Shown one piece after another: positions 1 to 7,894 of a stretch of 18,875 bases of DNA. The translations under genes were made by a program, and so were the position numbers. Numbering within the stretch: position 1 is the first letter of the stretch; each line of letters opens with the position of its first letter. Under the pieces are notes generated by a model. The model ran no database searches and was not told the DNA's origin. It saw only the letters and a program-made list of their open reading frames with translations. The stretch lies in NCBI GenBank assembly GCA_041859375.1, contig JBHEKP010000352.1, positions 1 through 18,875 of the forward strand, read 5' to 3'. Source of the stretch: JBHEKP01 sp041859375 (GTDB taxonomy: Bacteria > Hydrogenedentota > Hydrogenedentia > Hydrogenedentales > CAITNO01).

Positions 1-2
1 CG

Positions 3-941
3 CTGAAGCCGTATCTGGCCAGGGCGCTCTCCCATTATCCGCTCGTGGGCCGTTTTTACGCCCACGAACTGGCCTGCATGAAGGACGCCACCCGGTTTAA
101 GGACGGCGCGCACTGCCCAAACGATTTTCTGCGCACACCGGAAGTCTGCCGCGCCTGCGGCTTCGCCCATCTCACCCCCGAACTGCGCAGGGACGGACGG
201 AGCGCCTGGGTTTCCGACTACCGGGCGGCGGAGGCATGGCGGCCGGAATACCACCAGATCGTGCTGGAATCGCTGGCCTGCTATCATTCCGTGGTGGTGT
301 CCAACACCACACTGAAGGCGCATCTGAAGGGTTTTCACAACCGGGTGCGCGTCATCCCCGGCGGTGCGCCGGTGAACGGCATCCCCTGCGAACGAGAACC
401 CGGCCGCGACCCGGAGAAAAAGAACATCCTCATGACGGGCCGCGCCGAGGACCCGCTCAAGGGCCTGGGTGTGCTGCTGCGGGCGGGGGAACTGCTGGCT
501 GAGCGCAGGCCCGCCCGTGACTTTGAGATTTGGGCCACCCATTTCGATGTGATGTTGAGGCATCCTTTGCTGCGTCCCCTCGGCTGGCTCACCCATGGGG
601 AGACACTGGCGCTCTACGGACAGGCGGACATTGTCGCGGTGCCCTCCCTGTGGCAGGAGCCCTTCGGCCTGGTGGCGGTGGAGGCCATGGCGGCGGGCGC
701 GCCCGTGGCCGCGTCGCGGAGCGGCGGCCTCGCAGACATCGTGCGCGACGGGGAAACGGGTTTCCTTTGCGCCCCCGGCGACCCGGCCGACTTGGCCGAA
801 AAACTGGGACGTTTGCTCGATGACGGTCCGCTGCGCTACCGTTTGGGCATGGGGGGACGGCGCGTGGCCGTCTCCGAATACGACTGGGACGCGGTGATTA
901 CCCGCCATTATGCGCCGCTGATCGGGGAACTGACGCAATGA
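3..941 (+). CDS. GT4-family glycosyltransferase, 5'-truncated by window edge
   Basis: The frame is open from base 3 with no convincing start, so the N-terminus lies outside the window; the GTG at 45 is internal. The visible 312 codons hold the end of the N-terminal Rossmann half and the C-terminal GT-B half. Clear GT4 marks are the sugar-nucleotide region MTGRAEDPLKGLGVLLRA and the EX7E motif in EPFGLVAVE, followed by AMAAGAPVAASRSGGLADIV and the usual ETGFL and P-D-A-LA helices. A CPNDFLRTPEVCRAC stretch near the visible N-terminus looks like a small cysteine cluster. The family transfers sugars from activated donors in polysaccharide or glycolipid synthesis; donor and acceptor cannot be read. 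It overlaps the next gene by 4 bp (ATGA), so the two are probably translated together. Confidence 0.9.
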   Translation: MKPYLARALSHYPLVGRFYAHELACMKDATRFKDGAHCPNDFLRTPEVCRACGFAHLTPELRRDGRSAWVSDYRAAEAWRPEYHQIVLESLACYHSVVVSNTTLKAHLKGFHNRVRVIPGGAPVNGIPCEREPGRDPEKKNILMTGRAEDPLKGLGVLLRAGELLAERRPARDFEIWATHFDVMLRHPLLRPLGWLTHGETLALYGQADIVAVPSLWQEPFGLVAVEAMAAGAPVAASRSGGLADIVRDGETGFLCAPGDPADLAEKLGRLLDDGPLRYRLGMGGRRVAVSEYDWDAVITRHYAPLIGELTQ

Positions 942-1402
942 GCCGGAAAACACGCCTGTGCGCCTTTTTCAGCCGGGGACCGCATTTTCTGCGGATGCTC
1001 CGGGCGCTCCGCGCCGGGCATCCGGATGCGGAGATTGTTGCGGTGGTGCCACCGGGTTTCCCGGAGGATGTGATTGGCGAACTGGCCGACATAACGCTCT
1101 TCACCGCCGTGCCCGCAGTCGGTCCGGGCCGTTTCCGCGCGCTTCCAGGGTTGTTGAGGCAGTTGCGTGCGGAGCGCTTCACCCGGATGGTGGTGATGTT
1201 TGACAGTCCGCGCCTGCGGGTGGTGGCGCGCCTGTCGGGCATACCCGAACGGTGGTGTTTCGGCCCCGACGGGAACTATGCCCCGATGGGCTCCGCGGGT
1301 CTGCTTGGTGCGATGGTTTCGGGCGTTGCCCGCCGCGCGCGCGGCTGGCTCACCTGGCTGCGCATCTGGTGGGTCGTCCGCACCACCCGCATTAAACCGT
1401 AA
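938..1402 (+). CDS. Small hypothetical protein coupled to glycosyltransferase
   Basis: This 154-residue protein is not recognised with certainty. Its ATG overlaps the stop of the upstream glycosyltransferase (ATGA), which suggests translational coupling and a shared role in surface sugar synthesis. The N-terminus (residues 5-60) reads like the start of a Rossmann-type fold: a hydrophobic strand with CAFFSRGPHF, a helix with repeated LRALRAG, then AEIVAVVPP. The middle has MVVMFDSPR, and the C-terminus is basic and tryptophan-rich (RGWLTWLRIWWVVRTTR). It resembles the N-terminal half of GT9-like or ADP-heptose transferase-like proteins, but is far too short for a complete GT-B enzyme and shows no donor-binding domain. 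It could be a degenerate or partner subunit. Its stop lies 2 bp from the convergent glycoside hydrolase stop. Confidence 0.7.
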   Translation: MSRKTRLCAFFSRGPHFLRMLRALRAGHPDAEIVAVVPPGFPEDVIGELADITLFTAVPAVGPGRFRALPGLLRQLRAERFTRMVVMFDSPRLRVVARLSGIPERWCFGPDGNYAPMGSAGLLGAMVSGVARRARGWLTWLRIWWVVRTTRIKP

Positions 1403-1404
1403 AC

Positions 1405-3159
1405 TTACCTCGCATATCCAAAACTGCGGGGCGGCGCGGTGAACTTGCCGTCTTTCAGGGGGGACTCCACACCACAATCCCGGTCCCCGGACAAAGTCGC
1501 CTCGGTCATGATGCGCACCGTTTCAGGCACGGCACCCTTAAGCACAATCTCCACATCCCGCCCGGTCTGGTTCACCCAGAACAGGGTGTTTCCCGTGAAG
1601 GCGGCGGAAACGTGGGCGGGATGGGTGGATTCGCAGCGGCGGGAAGAATCGCCTGTTTTGGTGAAGCGACTGAAGGGCGCCCAGGCATGATAGACAGGTC
1701 GGGGCTTCCACCCTTCGTCCTTGTAATTCCAAAGGCCGTAGTTCATGAAGCCGTTGCCGGGATAATAGACCTCGTGAAGGCACCAGACTGAAAATCCGGC
1801 CACCCCCTTGTTCAGCCCCTCGATGACAAAGGCGCTGGTCCACAGGGCATAGTCGTACTCCTCCATAATCGGATTTTCCAGCGCCCCCGACCGCCCGTCA
1901 TGGAAACCGAATTCCGCCACCACCAACTGCTTCCCGGGCGCGCGCGCGGCCAGCAATCCCAGCCGCTCGTCGAGGAAGTCCGACATGAGCGGGCGGCTGC
2001 CATGCTGGATGTAGCGGTGCGATGCGAAGTAGTCGGCGAGGCCGTAATATGCCTCGTCGTTCACGCACTGGGAAAAGAAGTCAAAGCCGCCCGTGTCGTC
2101 CGAACCCACGATGCGCACCTTTAGCCCGCGCCGGTCAAACTCCGCCCTGACCAGCCTGTGCAGTTCGGCAAAGCGCCGGAAGTCATAGCCCTTGCCGATG
2201 AAATAGCCGTTGGGCTCGTTGGTCAGCGTCCATTCGGTGACGCAGGTGTAGCCCTTCGCCTTGATGAGATGCTCCATCAGCGCGCCTATCGCCTTCGCCG
2301 CCCTTGCCGCGTCACCGTAGGGATCCTTCACGCCCCATTCCACACCCACCACGTTCACCCGCGCGCCGAGTTTTTGGTACAGGTCCAGGGTCTGGTAATG
2401 GCTGCGCATGTTGTCCGAATCAAAATCGAAGGTTTCCCAGTCGCCCGAGGGGTTAAAGTCCATGTACCAGAAAAACATGCGCACCCAGTCCGGCTGCATC
2501 CATTCGATGCGGCCCTCGCGGATGGCCCAGTCCTCCCGTGTGACCCCCTTGGCAGCGTTTTCCTGGTTGTAAAACCAGCCGTCATCCTCCGCGCCGAAGC
2601 CGATCAATGACGCGCAGGCGGTTTTCTCCGTCACCGTGATGGTCACCGGTCCGTCGGGCGGTGTTGATTCGGGACCGTCGGCAAGGGACAGGGACACCCC
2701 GGCAAAGCGTGCCGTGCCCCGTCCGTTCAGGATGAGGCACGCCTTGCCGCGGGCGGTGCCCTGGGGCGCGATTTCCATGATGCGCAGGGTTTTCCATGAC
2801 CCGTTTCGCGGGGCGGCCTCGCTCTGCCCGAAGGAAACGCGCTTCCCCGCCGCGTCAAGAAATTCAACAGACAGGTAGGCGCCGAAGCCGTCGCGGATGT
2901 CCTTCGCCTGGACATCGGTGGAAAAACGCACAATCCGGCCCGGCGCAACCGCAAATTCCTGGTAAAACCCCGGCCAGCCAACCTGTGCCCCATCCCCCAC
3001 GTTCATCTCCGCGCAGGGTCTCCCCGCCTCCACAGCCACCGCCGCCTCCACCCCCGCCGGGGCGTTCACCGTCCACTGCTCCAGCCCCTTGGAAAAGTCG
3101 GTGTTTTGCAGCAACCCCTCTGCGGCTCCCGCCAGCACGATCAAAAATCCCGTCAACAT
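1405..3159 (-). CDS. Secreted clan GH-A glycoside hydrolase with N-terminal carbohydrate-binding-like domain
   Basis: 584 residues from the third of three consecutive ATGs. AGGAGG at 3167-3172 sits 7 nt from the ATG at 3159 but only 1 nt from the one at 3165, so 3159 is preferred. Residues 1-15 (MLTGFLIVLAGAAEG) look like a short signal peptide lacking the usual basic residues. Residues about 16-160 form a beta-rich module opening LLQNTDFSKGLEQW, typical of CBM4/9-like galactose-binding folds. The catalytic barrel follows: a GFGAEDDGWF loop, WTLTNEPNG with the probable acid/base Glu near residue 315, and LVVAEFGFHDG with the probable nucleophile Glu near 416. The roughly 100-residue spacing and the NEP motif fit clan GH-A (GH5, GH30 or GH39-like). 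A C-terminal beta-sandwich follows. It probably hydrolyses an external plant or algal glycan; substrate unknown. Confidence 0.85.
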   Translation of the reverse strand: MLTGFLIVLAGAAEGLLQNTDFSKGLEQWTVNAPAGVEAAVAVEAGRPCAEMNVGDGAQVGWPGFYQEFAVAPGRIVRFSTDVQAKDIRDGFGAYLSVEFLDAAGKRVSFGQSEAAPRNGSWKTLRIMEIAPQGTARGKACLILNGRGTARFAGVSLSLADGPESTPPDGPVTITVTEKTACASLIGFGAEDDGWFYNQENAAKGVTREDWAIREGRIEWMQPDWVRMFFWYMDFNPSGDWETFDFDSDNMRSHYQTLDLYQKLGARVNVVGVEWGVKDPYGDAARAAKAIGALMEHLIKAKGYTCVTEWTLTNEPNGYFIGKGYDFRRFAELHRLVRAEFDRRGLKVRIVGSDDTGGFDFFSQCVNDEAYYGLADYFASHRYIQHGSRPLMSDFLDERLGLLAARAPGKQLVVAEFGFHDGRSGALENPIMEEYDYALWTSAFVIEGLNKGVAGFSVWCLHEVYYPGNGFMNYGLWNYKDEGWKPRPVYHAWAPFSRFTKTGDSSRRCESTHPAHVSAAFTGNTLFWVNQTGRDVEIVLKGAVPETVRIMTEATLSGDRDCGVESPLKDGKFTAPPRSFGYAR

Positions 3160-3187
3160 CATCATGCCTCCTGAATGGTATCCGGCA

Positions 3188-3201
3188 ATGCTTGTGAGCA
3201 T
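3188..3201. promoter_or_regulatory. Operator-like inverted repeat upstream of glycoside hydrolase
   Basis: ATGCT-TGTG-AGCAT is a perfect 5-bp inverted repeat with a 4-base centre. It covers the proposed -10 box of the glycoside hydrolase promoter, where a repressor would be expected to bind. It could equally be chance in a short gap; no regulator gene is nearby. Confidence 0.3.
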
Positions 3202-3225
3202 ATCCGTGAAAACACGCCACCGCAA
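3197..3225 (-). promoter_or_regulatory. Candidate promoter of the glycoside hydrolase gene
   Basis: TTGCGG (3220-3225) and TATGCT (3197-3202) are separated by 17 bases on the minus strand, in the 113-bp gap between mgtE and the hydrolase. The -35 matches the sigma70 consensus at only 3 of 6 positions and the -10 at 4 of 6, so the call is weak. It would give a leader of about 30 nt. Confidence 0.3.
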
Positions 3226-3272
3226 CCTTGACGCGCCCTCCCCCCTGTGTCCCCGCAGTGTTGCGCCCGCGC

Positions 3273-4643
3273 TCAGATCAGGTTGAGCGTCAGGGCGAAC
3301 TGGGCAAAGGTGAGGACGAGGAAGAATCCGCACATGTCGGTGAGGGTGGTGAGCATGGGCGGCGCGCCGAGGGCGGGGTCAATCTTCAGCTTGCGCAGCA
3401 GCAGCGGGATGAGCCCGCCGAGGGAGACGGCCACGATGATGTTGGCGGAAAAGGCCGCGCCGATGACGACCCCGAGGAAGGGCGACTCGTTCCAAAATAC
3501 CGACGCGACGACACCCAGGATAGCGCCGAGGGCCGCGCCGTTGATGAGCCCGATGGCAACCTCCTTGCGCCAGACATGGAAATAGTCCTCGGGCCGGATG
3601 AGCCCGAGGATCAGCTCCCGGATGCTGACGGCGACGGCCTGGTTGCCGCTGCAGCCGCTCATGTTGCAGATGACGGGCATGAAGAAGACGAGGGCGAACA
3701 TGCGCTCCACGGTCTGCTGATGGCCAAGGATGACGCTCGCCGCCATGATGCTGAGCAGCATGTTCAGCAGCAGCCACGCAAGGCGCCTCCCGCTGCGCTG
3801 CATCACGGGCATGCTGCGCAGCTCCTCGCCGGTGACGATGCCGCTGAAACGCAGGAAGCTCCTGCCCTGGGCCTCGCCCCAGGCCTCCTCCATGTCGGCC
3901 CGGCGGACGACGCCCACCATGACGCCGGTTTCGTCCACCACCGGAATGCCCAGGAAGGGGTAGCGCTCGAAAATGTCGTCCAGCTCCTGCAGCGGCGTGT
4001 CGGTGAAGACGTAGACGGGGTTAACCACCATAATCTCGCGGAGCAGCCGGTTGGACGGCGCGGTGAGCACGTCGCGCAGGCGCAGCACCCCCGCCAGGCG
4101 CCCTTTCCCGGACTCCACGTAGACGTACTGGGTCATGAGCTCGCTGTCCTCCTCGGCCAGCGCGCGCAGTTTGTGGAGCGCCTCGCCCACGTTCGTGTGC
4201 CCGGGGAAGGAGACGTACTCCGTGACCATGATGCCACCGGCCGACTCCTCGTCGTACTGGAGCAGTTCGCGGACGTCGCGGGCCTCCTCGGGCTCCATCC
4301 GGCTCAGGATGGCCTCGGCATCCTCCTCGTCCATCTCACCGAGGATGTCGGCGCGGCGGTCGCTTTCCATCACGTCAATGATGGAGGCCGCCTCGTCCGC
4401 GGAAAGATCCTCGATGATGTCCGCGCCCTGCGAGTCCTCCAGTTCCTCGATGAGGTCGGCCGCGTCCTCGGGTTCCAGGAGCAGGATGAGGCGGTTGCGT
4501 TCCTCGTCGTCCAGGCGGGTGAGGGCGCGGGCCATGTCGCTTGAGGTGAGCTTGTCAATGAAGGACTGGAGGTCCCCGCCGGACCCTTTTTCAATGAGTT
4601 CGCGGATTTCCTCCCAGTGCGGGAGTTCTCTGGTGTCAGGCAT
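3273..4643 (-). CDS. mgtE: MgtE magnesium transporter
   Basis: 456 residues, the usual MgtE length. The ATG at 4643 is preceded by AGGAGG with 7-nt spacing; the 46-codon upstream extension of the frame has no such site. Residues 1-135 are the acidic superhelical N domain built of repeats such as LLEPEDAADLIEEL. Residues about 136-265 hold two CBS domains (GGIMVTEYV... and MVVNPVYVFTDTPL...), which sense cytoplasmic magnesium in this family. Five membrane segments follow from about residue 285. The pore region carries the family-type SGCSGNQAVAVSIREL stretch (329-344), and Asp436 in TTLTDMCGF matches the selectivity-filter Asp of known MgtE. It imports Mg2+ across the inner membrane and closes when internal Mg2+ is high. 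It appears monocistronic, with its own promoter just upstream. Confidence 0.96.
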   Translation of the reverse strand: MPDTRELPHWEEIRELIEKGSGGDLQSFIDKLTSSDMARALTRLDDEERNRLILLLEPEDAADLIEELEDSQGADIIEDLSADEAASIIDVMESDRRADILGEMDEEDAEAILSRMEPEEARDVRELLQYDEESAGGIMVTEYVSFPGHTNVGEALHKLRALAEEDSELMTQYVYVESGKGRLAGVLRLRDVLTAPSNRLLREIMVVNPVYVFTDTPLQELDDIFERYPFLGIPVVDETGVMVGVVRRADMEEAWGEAQGRSFLRFSGIVTGEELRSMPVMQRSGRRLAWLLLNMLLSIMAASVILGHQQTVERMFALVFFMPVICNMSGCSGNQAVAVSIRELILGLIRPEDYFHVWRKEVAIGLINGAALGAILGVVASVFWNESPFLGVVIGAAFSANIIVAVSLGGLIPLLLRKLKIDPALGAPPMLTTLTDMCGFFLVLTFAQFALTLNLI

Positions 4644-4687
4644 GCCCTTGCCTCCTGTCCGTGGCACAAACGCAGTTTTACGGAATC

Positions 4688-4705
4688 CGGCGGGTCCGCC
4701 CGCCG
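4688..4705 (-). promoter_or_regulatory. GC-rich hairpin in the mgtE leader
   Basis: A perfect 7-bp stem CGGCGGG/CCCGCCG closes a 4-base loop about 40 nt upstream of the mgtE start. Flanking TCCGGC and GCCGGA can form an alternative overlapping pairing. There is no U-tract, so it is not an intrinsic terminator, and I do not recognise M-box consensus blocks. Its role is unknown. Confidence 0.35.
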
Positions 4706-4793
4706 TGATGCCGGACAGAACACACCCCGCAAGCGGCGGATGAACTTCGGCGAAAGGCGGAAACACCGGTTGATGCGTCAATGACGTTGCTGG

Positions 4794-4822
4794 ATTGTAG
4801 TGGCTGGGTACGGATATTTCAA
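4794..4822 (-). promoter_or_regulatory. sigma70-type promoter of mgtE
   Basis: TTGAAA (4817-4822) and TACAAT (4794-4799) are each one base from consensus and separated by exactly 17 bases. The -35 box overlaps the stop codon of the methyltransferase gene. Transcription would begin near 4787, leaving a leader of about 145 nt before the mgtE ATG. Confidence 0.65.
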
Positions 4823-5595
4823 GCGGTGCGGAGGCGCAGGATCATTTCCGTGCTCCGCCCGTCGAAGGGGGAACCGTCAAAATCACCCGTCCATTCAACC
4901 ACCTCAAAGCCCGCGCGCGCCGCCAGATGGCCCATTTCACGGGGGGTAATCCAGGCGCGGGTGAGGGAAAGGGGCTGCCGGTGGAGAATTTTTCCCCTTG
5001 GCCCCACCTCGTCCAGCCGGTGGCGCTCGTGGATTAACTGGAGGTGGTCATCACGCCAGGCGTCGTAATAGTGGCGCAGGCGGGTGGTTTCTCCGGGGAT
5101 GTCATGGGTGGCCATGAGCACAGGCTTTTCATGGACGGACTTTCCGGGGGGAAAGGCGGCAAGGTCGCGGGGCCGCGCCGCCCACAGGTTCAGCAGCGCC
5201 TCGCCGCCCGGTTCCAAATGGGCCCGGACGCATTCGAGGCAGGCAAGCTGTTCCTCCGGTGTCAGGCAGTGCATGAGCGCGCGGTAGGGCATCGCGACAA
5301 GACCAAAGCGCCGGTCCAGGCGGAAACGGCGCATGTCCCCGCGCAGCAGGGAGAGTTTCCCCTTGAACGGCCTCAACTGCCGGGCCTTGTCCCGGCACAG
5401 GGCCAGCATGGCGGGGGAAATGTCCATGCCGGTGACATCCGCGCCGGACATGGCCATGGGGATGCAGACGCGCCCCGTGCCGCAGCCGATTTCAAGGACG
5501 GGCCGGGACTGGAGCACGGCGGCCATGACGTAAAAATGGGCTTCGCCGGGCAGGCCCCGGTGCAGAATGTCGTAATATTCCGCCCAGGGGTCCAT
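4819..5595 (-). CDS. Class I SAM-dependent methyltransferase
   Basis: 258 residues from ATG 5595. The frame stays open upstream through ispF, but that extension is the ispF shadow. The ATG lies 20 bp after the ispF stop; a TTG overlapping that stop is a less likely start. The N-terminus MDPWAEYYDILH is typical of small class I methyltransferases. Motif I is VLEIGCGTGRVCIPMA (33-48), followed by the acidic strand-2 end DVTGMDISPAMLA and the strand-4 region RFGLVAMPYRALMHCLTPEEQ. The C-terminal half is beta-rich, with RLRHYYDAW and WITPREMGHLAARAGFEVVEWTGDF, as in this SAM-binding group. The substrate is unknown. It is the last gene of the PIN-TRAM/ispD/ispF cluster, but nothing in it points to isoprenoid chemistry. 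Confidence 0.88.
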   Translation of the reverse strand: MDPWAEYYDILHRGLPGEAHFYVMAAVLQSRPVLEIGCGTGRVCIPMAMSGADVTGMDISPAMLALCRDKARQLRPFKGKLSLLRGDMRRFRLDRRFGLVAMPYRALMHCLTPEEQLACLECVRAHLEPGGEALLNLWAARPRDLAAFPPGKSVHEKPVLMATHDIPGETTRLRHYYDAWRDDHLQLIHERHRLDEVGPRGKILHRQPLSLTRAWITPREMGHLAARAGFEVVEWTGDFDGSPFDGRSTEMILRLRTA

Positions 5596-5615
5596 CTCGC
5601 GCGCGACGGAGCGCC

Positions 5616-6104
5616 TCAAGAGCCGTGCTCCGCCCGGGACAGGAGCACCACGGCCTGGGCGCTGATGGCCTCGCCCCGGCCCTCCGGGCCCAGTTCCTCG
5701 TTCGTCTTTGGCTTCACGGACACCCGCGAGCGCTCCACGCACAAATGTTCGGCCAGACGCTGGCGCATGTGGTCCACATAGGGGTTCAGCTTGGGCTCCT
5801 GCGCCACGATCACCGAGTCCAGGTTGACCACGTGGTATCCGGCGCTGCGCACGAGGCGGAAGGCGCGGTCAAGCAGTTCCAGGCTGTCGGCCCCTTTCAG
5901 GTTTGGGTCCGTGTCGGGGAAGCGCTGGCCGATGTTGCCCAGCCCGGCCGCGCCGAAAAGGGCGTCTATCACCGCATGAACCAGCACATCCCCGTCGGAA
6001 TGGGCGATGAACCCACGGTCATGGGGGATGCGCACCCCGCCCAGTATCAGGGGGTGGCCCTCCTCAATGCGGTGCAGATCGTATCCGATACCGATTCTCA
6101 ACAT
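5616..6104 (-). CDS. ispF: 2-C-methyl-D-erythritol 2,4-cyclodiphosphate synthase
   Basis: 162 residues, normal for IspF. It cyclises CDP-methylerythritol 2-phosphate to methylerythritol 2,4-cyclodiphosphate, releasing CMP, in the MEP isoprenoid pathway. Zinc ligands are visible as Asp9 and His11 (GYDLHR) and His43 (VLVHAVIDAL). The HSDGDV loop at 35-40, the PDTDP stretch and the C-terminal KPKTNEELGPEGRGEAI cytidine-site region are all present. The ATG is preceded by GGGAGGG with 6-nt spacing, lying inside the end of ispD. The two genes overlap by 7 bp and are surely co-translated. The enzyme is a cytoplasmic trimer in known cases. Confidence 0.97.
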   Translation of the reverse strand: MLRIGIGYDLHRIEEGHPLILGGVRIPHDRGFIAHSDGDVLVHAVIDALFGAAGLGNIGQRFPDTDPNLKGADSLELLDRAFRLVRSAGYHVVNLDSVIVAQEPKLNPYVDHMRQRLAEHLCVERSRVSVKPKTNEELGPEGRGEAISAQAVVLLSRAEHGS

Positions 6105-6790
6105 GCCAAACCCTCCCGCACAACCATCCGTGCGACCTCCAAATCAAAGGGGGTGGTAATCTTGAAGTTCAACGCCGCGCCCATGACCAATTTTACCGGC
6201 ATTCCCGCCTCCCGCACCAGCGACGCGTCGTCCGTGCCGCGCCGCCCCTCTTCCGCCGCGCGGCGGTGGGCCTCACGGATGACGCCCACCCGGAAAATCT
6301 GGGGGGTCTGGCAGCACCAGAGGGAGGAACGGTCGGGCGTGCCAACCAGAAAGGCGTCGCTGTCGCCCATCAGCACAGTGTCCACGGCGGGCACCGCCAC
6401 CGTGGCCGCGCCGTGACGCTCCGCGGCGGCAATCCCCGCCCGGATGGATTCGGGGGGTACAAAGGGGCGGGCCGCATCGTGGATCACCACCAAATCATCG
6501 TCGTTGTCCAGCAGCGCCAAGGCGCCCGCAACGGACTCCTGACGTTCAAGACCGCCCGGCGTCACCATGCATTCCAGTTTGGACGCCGCGCCCGACAGCG
6601 CCGCCTCAAACTCCCCCACGTGCCCGGGGGGCGCGGTGACAATGACCGGTGGTGCCGGGGAAACAAAGAAGAAACGGGCGAGCGTCCGCGCAAGCATGGG
6701 CTCGCCGCAAAGATCAACCAGCGCCTTGGGTCCGGCGGAACCGAGACGGGTGCCCATGCCCGCGGCGGGAATGAGCAGGCGCACTTTCAC
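6098..6790 (-). CDS. ispD: 2-C-methyl-D-erythritol 4-phosphate cytidylyltransferase
   Basis: 230 residues, normal for IspD. It transfers CMP from CTP to methylerythritol 4-phosphate, the third MEP-pathway step. The nucleotide-binding loop is IPAAGMGTRLGSAGPKAL (7-24), with Arg15 and Lys22 in the catalytic positions. VIHDAARPFVP carries the conserved metal-binding Asp, and NFKITTPFDLEVA near the C-terminus carries the substrate-site Lys. The start is GTG at 6790, overlapping the TGA of the upstream PIN-TRAM gene (GTGA). The poor ribosome site there suggests reinitiation coupling. It overlaps ispF by 7 bp downstream. Confidence 0.97.
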   Translation of the reverse strand: MKVRLLIPAAGMGTRLGSAGPKALVDLCGEPMLARTLARFFFVSPAPPVIVTAPPGHVGEFEAALSGAASKLECMVTPGGLERQESVAGALALLDNDDDLVVIHDAARPFVPPESIRAGIAAAERHGAATVAVPAVDTVLMGDSDAFLVGTPDRSSLWCCQTPQIFRVGVIREAHRRAAEEGRRGTDDASLVREAGMPVKLVMGAALNFKITTPFDLEVARMVVREGLAC

Positions 6791-7839
6791 TGCACGACAC
6801 CGTTGAACTTCGTGAAGATCATCTTGCCGGCGGAGGTCTGGAGCACGCTGGTGACGATGACCTGAACGTTCTTGCCCATGAAATTACGGCCCCCGTCCAC
6901 CACCACCATCGTGCCGTCATCCAGGTAGCCCACGCCCTGGTTGGGCTCCTTGCCTTCCTTGATCAGCTTCACCTCCATCTCCTCGTCGGGGAGCACGGCG
7001 GGCTTGAGCGCGTTGGCAAGGTCGTTGATGTTGAGCACGTCAACCCCCTCGATTTGGGCCACCTTGTTCAGGTTGAAGTCGTTGGTGAGCACCTTGGCCC
7101 CGAACTGGCGGGCCAGACGGACAAGTTTTCCGTCCACCTCGCGCACGTCAGCGGGATCGTCCTCGATAATCATCACCTTCACCTTGGACGCGGGATCCTG
7201 AAGACTCTTGAGGATGTCCAGACCCCGGCGCCCCTTGGCGCGCCGCAGCACCTCGGCGGAGTCCGCGATGTTTTGCAGCTCCTTCAGCACAAAGCGGGGC
7301 ACCAGAAGCGCGCCCTCCACAAAACCGCTCGCGCAGATGTCCGCGATGCGGCCGTCAATGAGCACGCTCGTGTCCACCAGTTTCTGGCTCACCATCCCCG
7401 GCTGGGAGGAGGAGCGCCGCTGCACGGCCTTCATCAGCGACTCCCAGTTGGAGGCGCGGGTCAGGCCCACATAAATGCCAATGTACCCGAAAATGAGCAC
7501 CACCGACACGGAAACAAATATCTGGAGGGTCGGCTCGGCCTTGGGAAACCAGAAGAGCATGTAACGGGACACCGAATAGCCCACCAGCAGTGCCAGAACA
7601 ATCGCCACAAACGCGGGGGCCAGTTTCTCGTACACCTCCTGCGTGATGAAACGCACGGCCAGCATGACAAGGATGGAAAGGGTGCCGCCGCTGAACCCGC
7701 CGATGATTATCCAGGGAAGGGCGTTCACGGGTTCGCCCGTGCCGTCCAACTGGTTGCGCACCAGAAAGCCCCCCCAAAGCCCCCCCATCACAATGCTCAC
7801 TATCACAAAGAAAACACGCAAAATCTTTTCAGGCATCAT
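6787..7839 (-). CDS. YacL-like membrane PIN-TRAM domain protein
   Basis: 350 residues. Four membrane helices lie at about 7-28, 42-62, 74-95 and 105-126. A PIN domain covers about 153-275, with acidic metal-site residues visible at Asp156 (LVDTSVLIDGR), Glu187 (LKELQ), Asp236 (REVDGKLV) and Asp254 (LTNDFNL). A TRAM domain follows (about 283-346: VKLIKEGKEPNQGVGYLDDG). This is the architecture of Bacillus YacL, a probable membrane-anchored RNA-binding nuclease of unknown substrate. AAGGAAG precedes two adjacent ATGs; 7839 is used here and 7836 is equally possible. It overlaps ispD by 4 bp. In Bacillus subtilis yacL also precedes ispD and ispF, so the order is widely conserved. Confidence 0.93.
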   Translation of the reverse strand: MMPEKILRVFFVIVSIVMGGLWGGFLVRNQLDGTGEPVNALPWIIIGGFSGGTLSILVMLAVRFITQEVYEKLAPAFVAIVLALLVGYSVSRYMLFWFPKAEPTLQIFVSVSVVLIFGYIGIYVGLTRASNWESLMKAVQRRSSSQPGMVSQKLVDTSVLIDGRIADICASGFVEGALLVPRFVLKELQNIADSAEVLRRAKGRRGLDILKSLQDPASKVKVMIIEDDPADVREVDGKLVRLARQFGAKVLTNDFNLNKVAQIEGVDVLNINDLANALKPAVLPDEEMEVKLIKEGKEPNQGVGYLDDGTMVVVDGGRNFMGKNVQVIVTSVLQTSAGKMIFTKFNGVVQ

Positions 7840-7894
7840 CCACTTCCTTATAAATGTTCAGGCCCCTACAGGAAACGCCCCGCAAACCCCTTGC

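Noticed and set aside
3228..4544. 438-codon plus-strand open frame
   Set aside because: It lies antisense to mgtE and is a shadow frame in GC-rich DNA, with no family resemblance and a skewed His/Gln/Gly composition.
4644..4793. M-box riboswitch before mgtE
   Set aside because: The leader length is compatible but I cannot find the conserved M-box sequence blocks.
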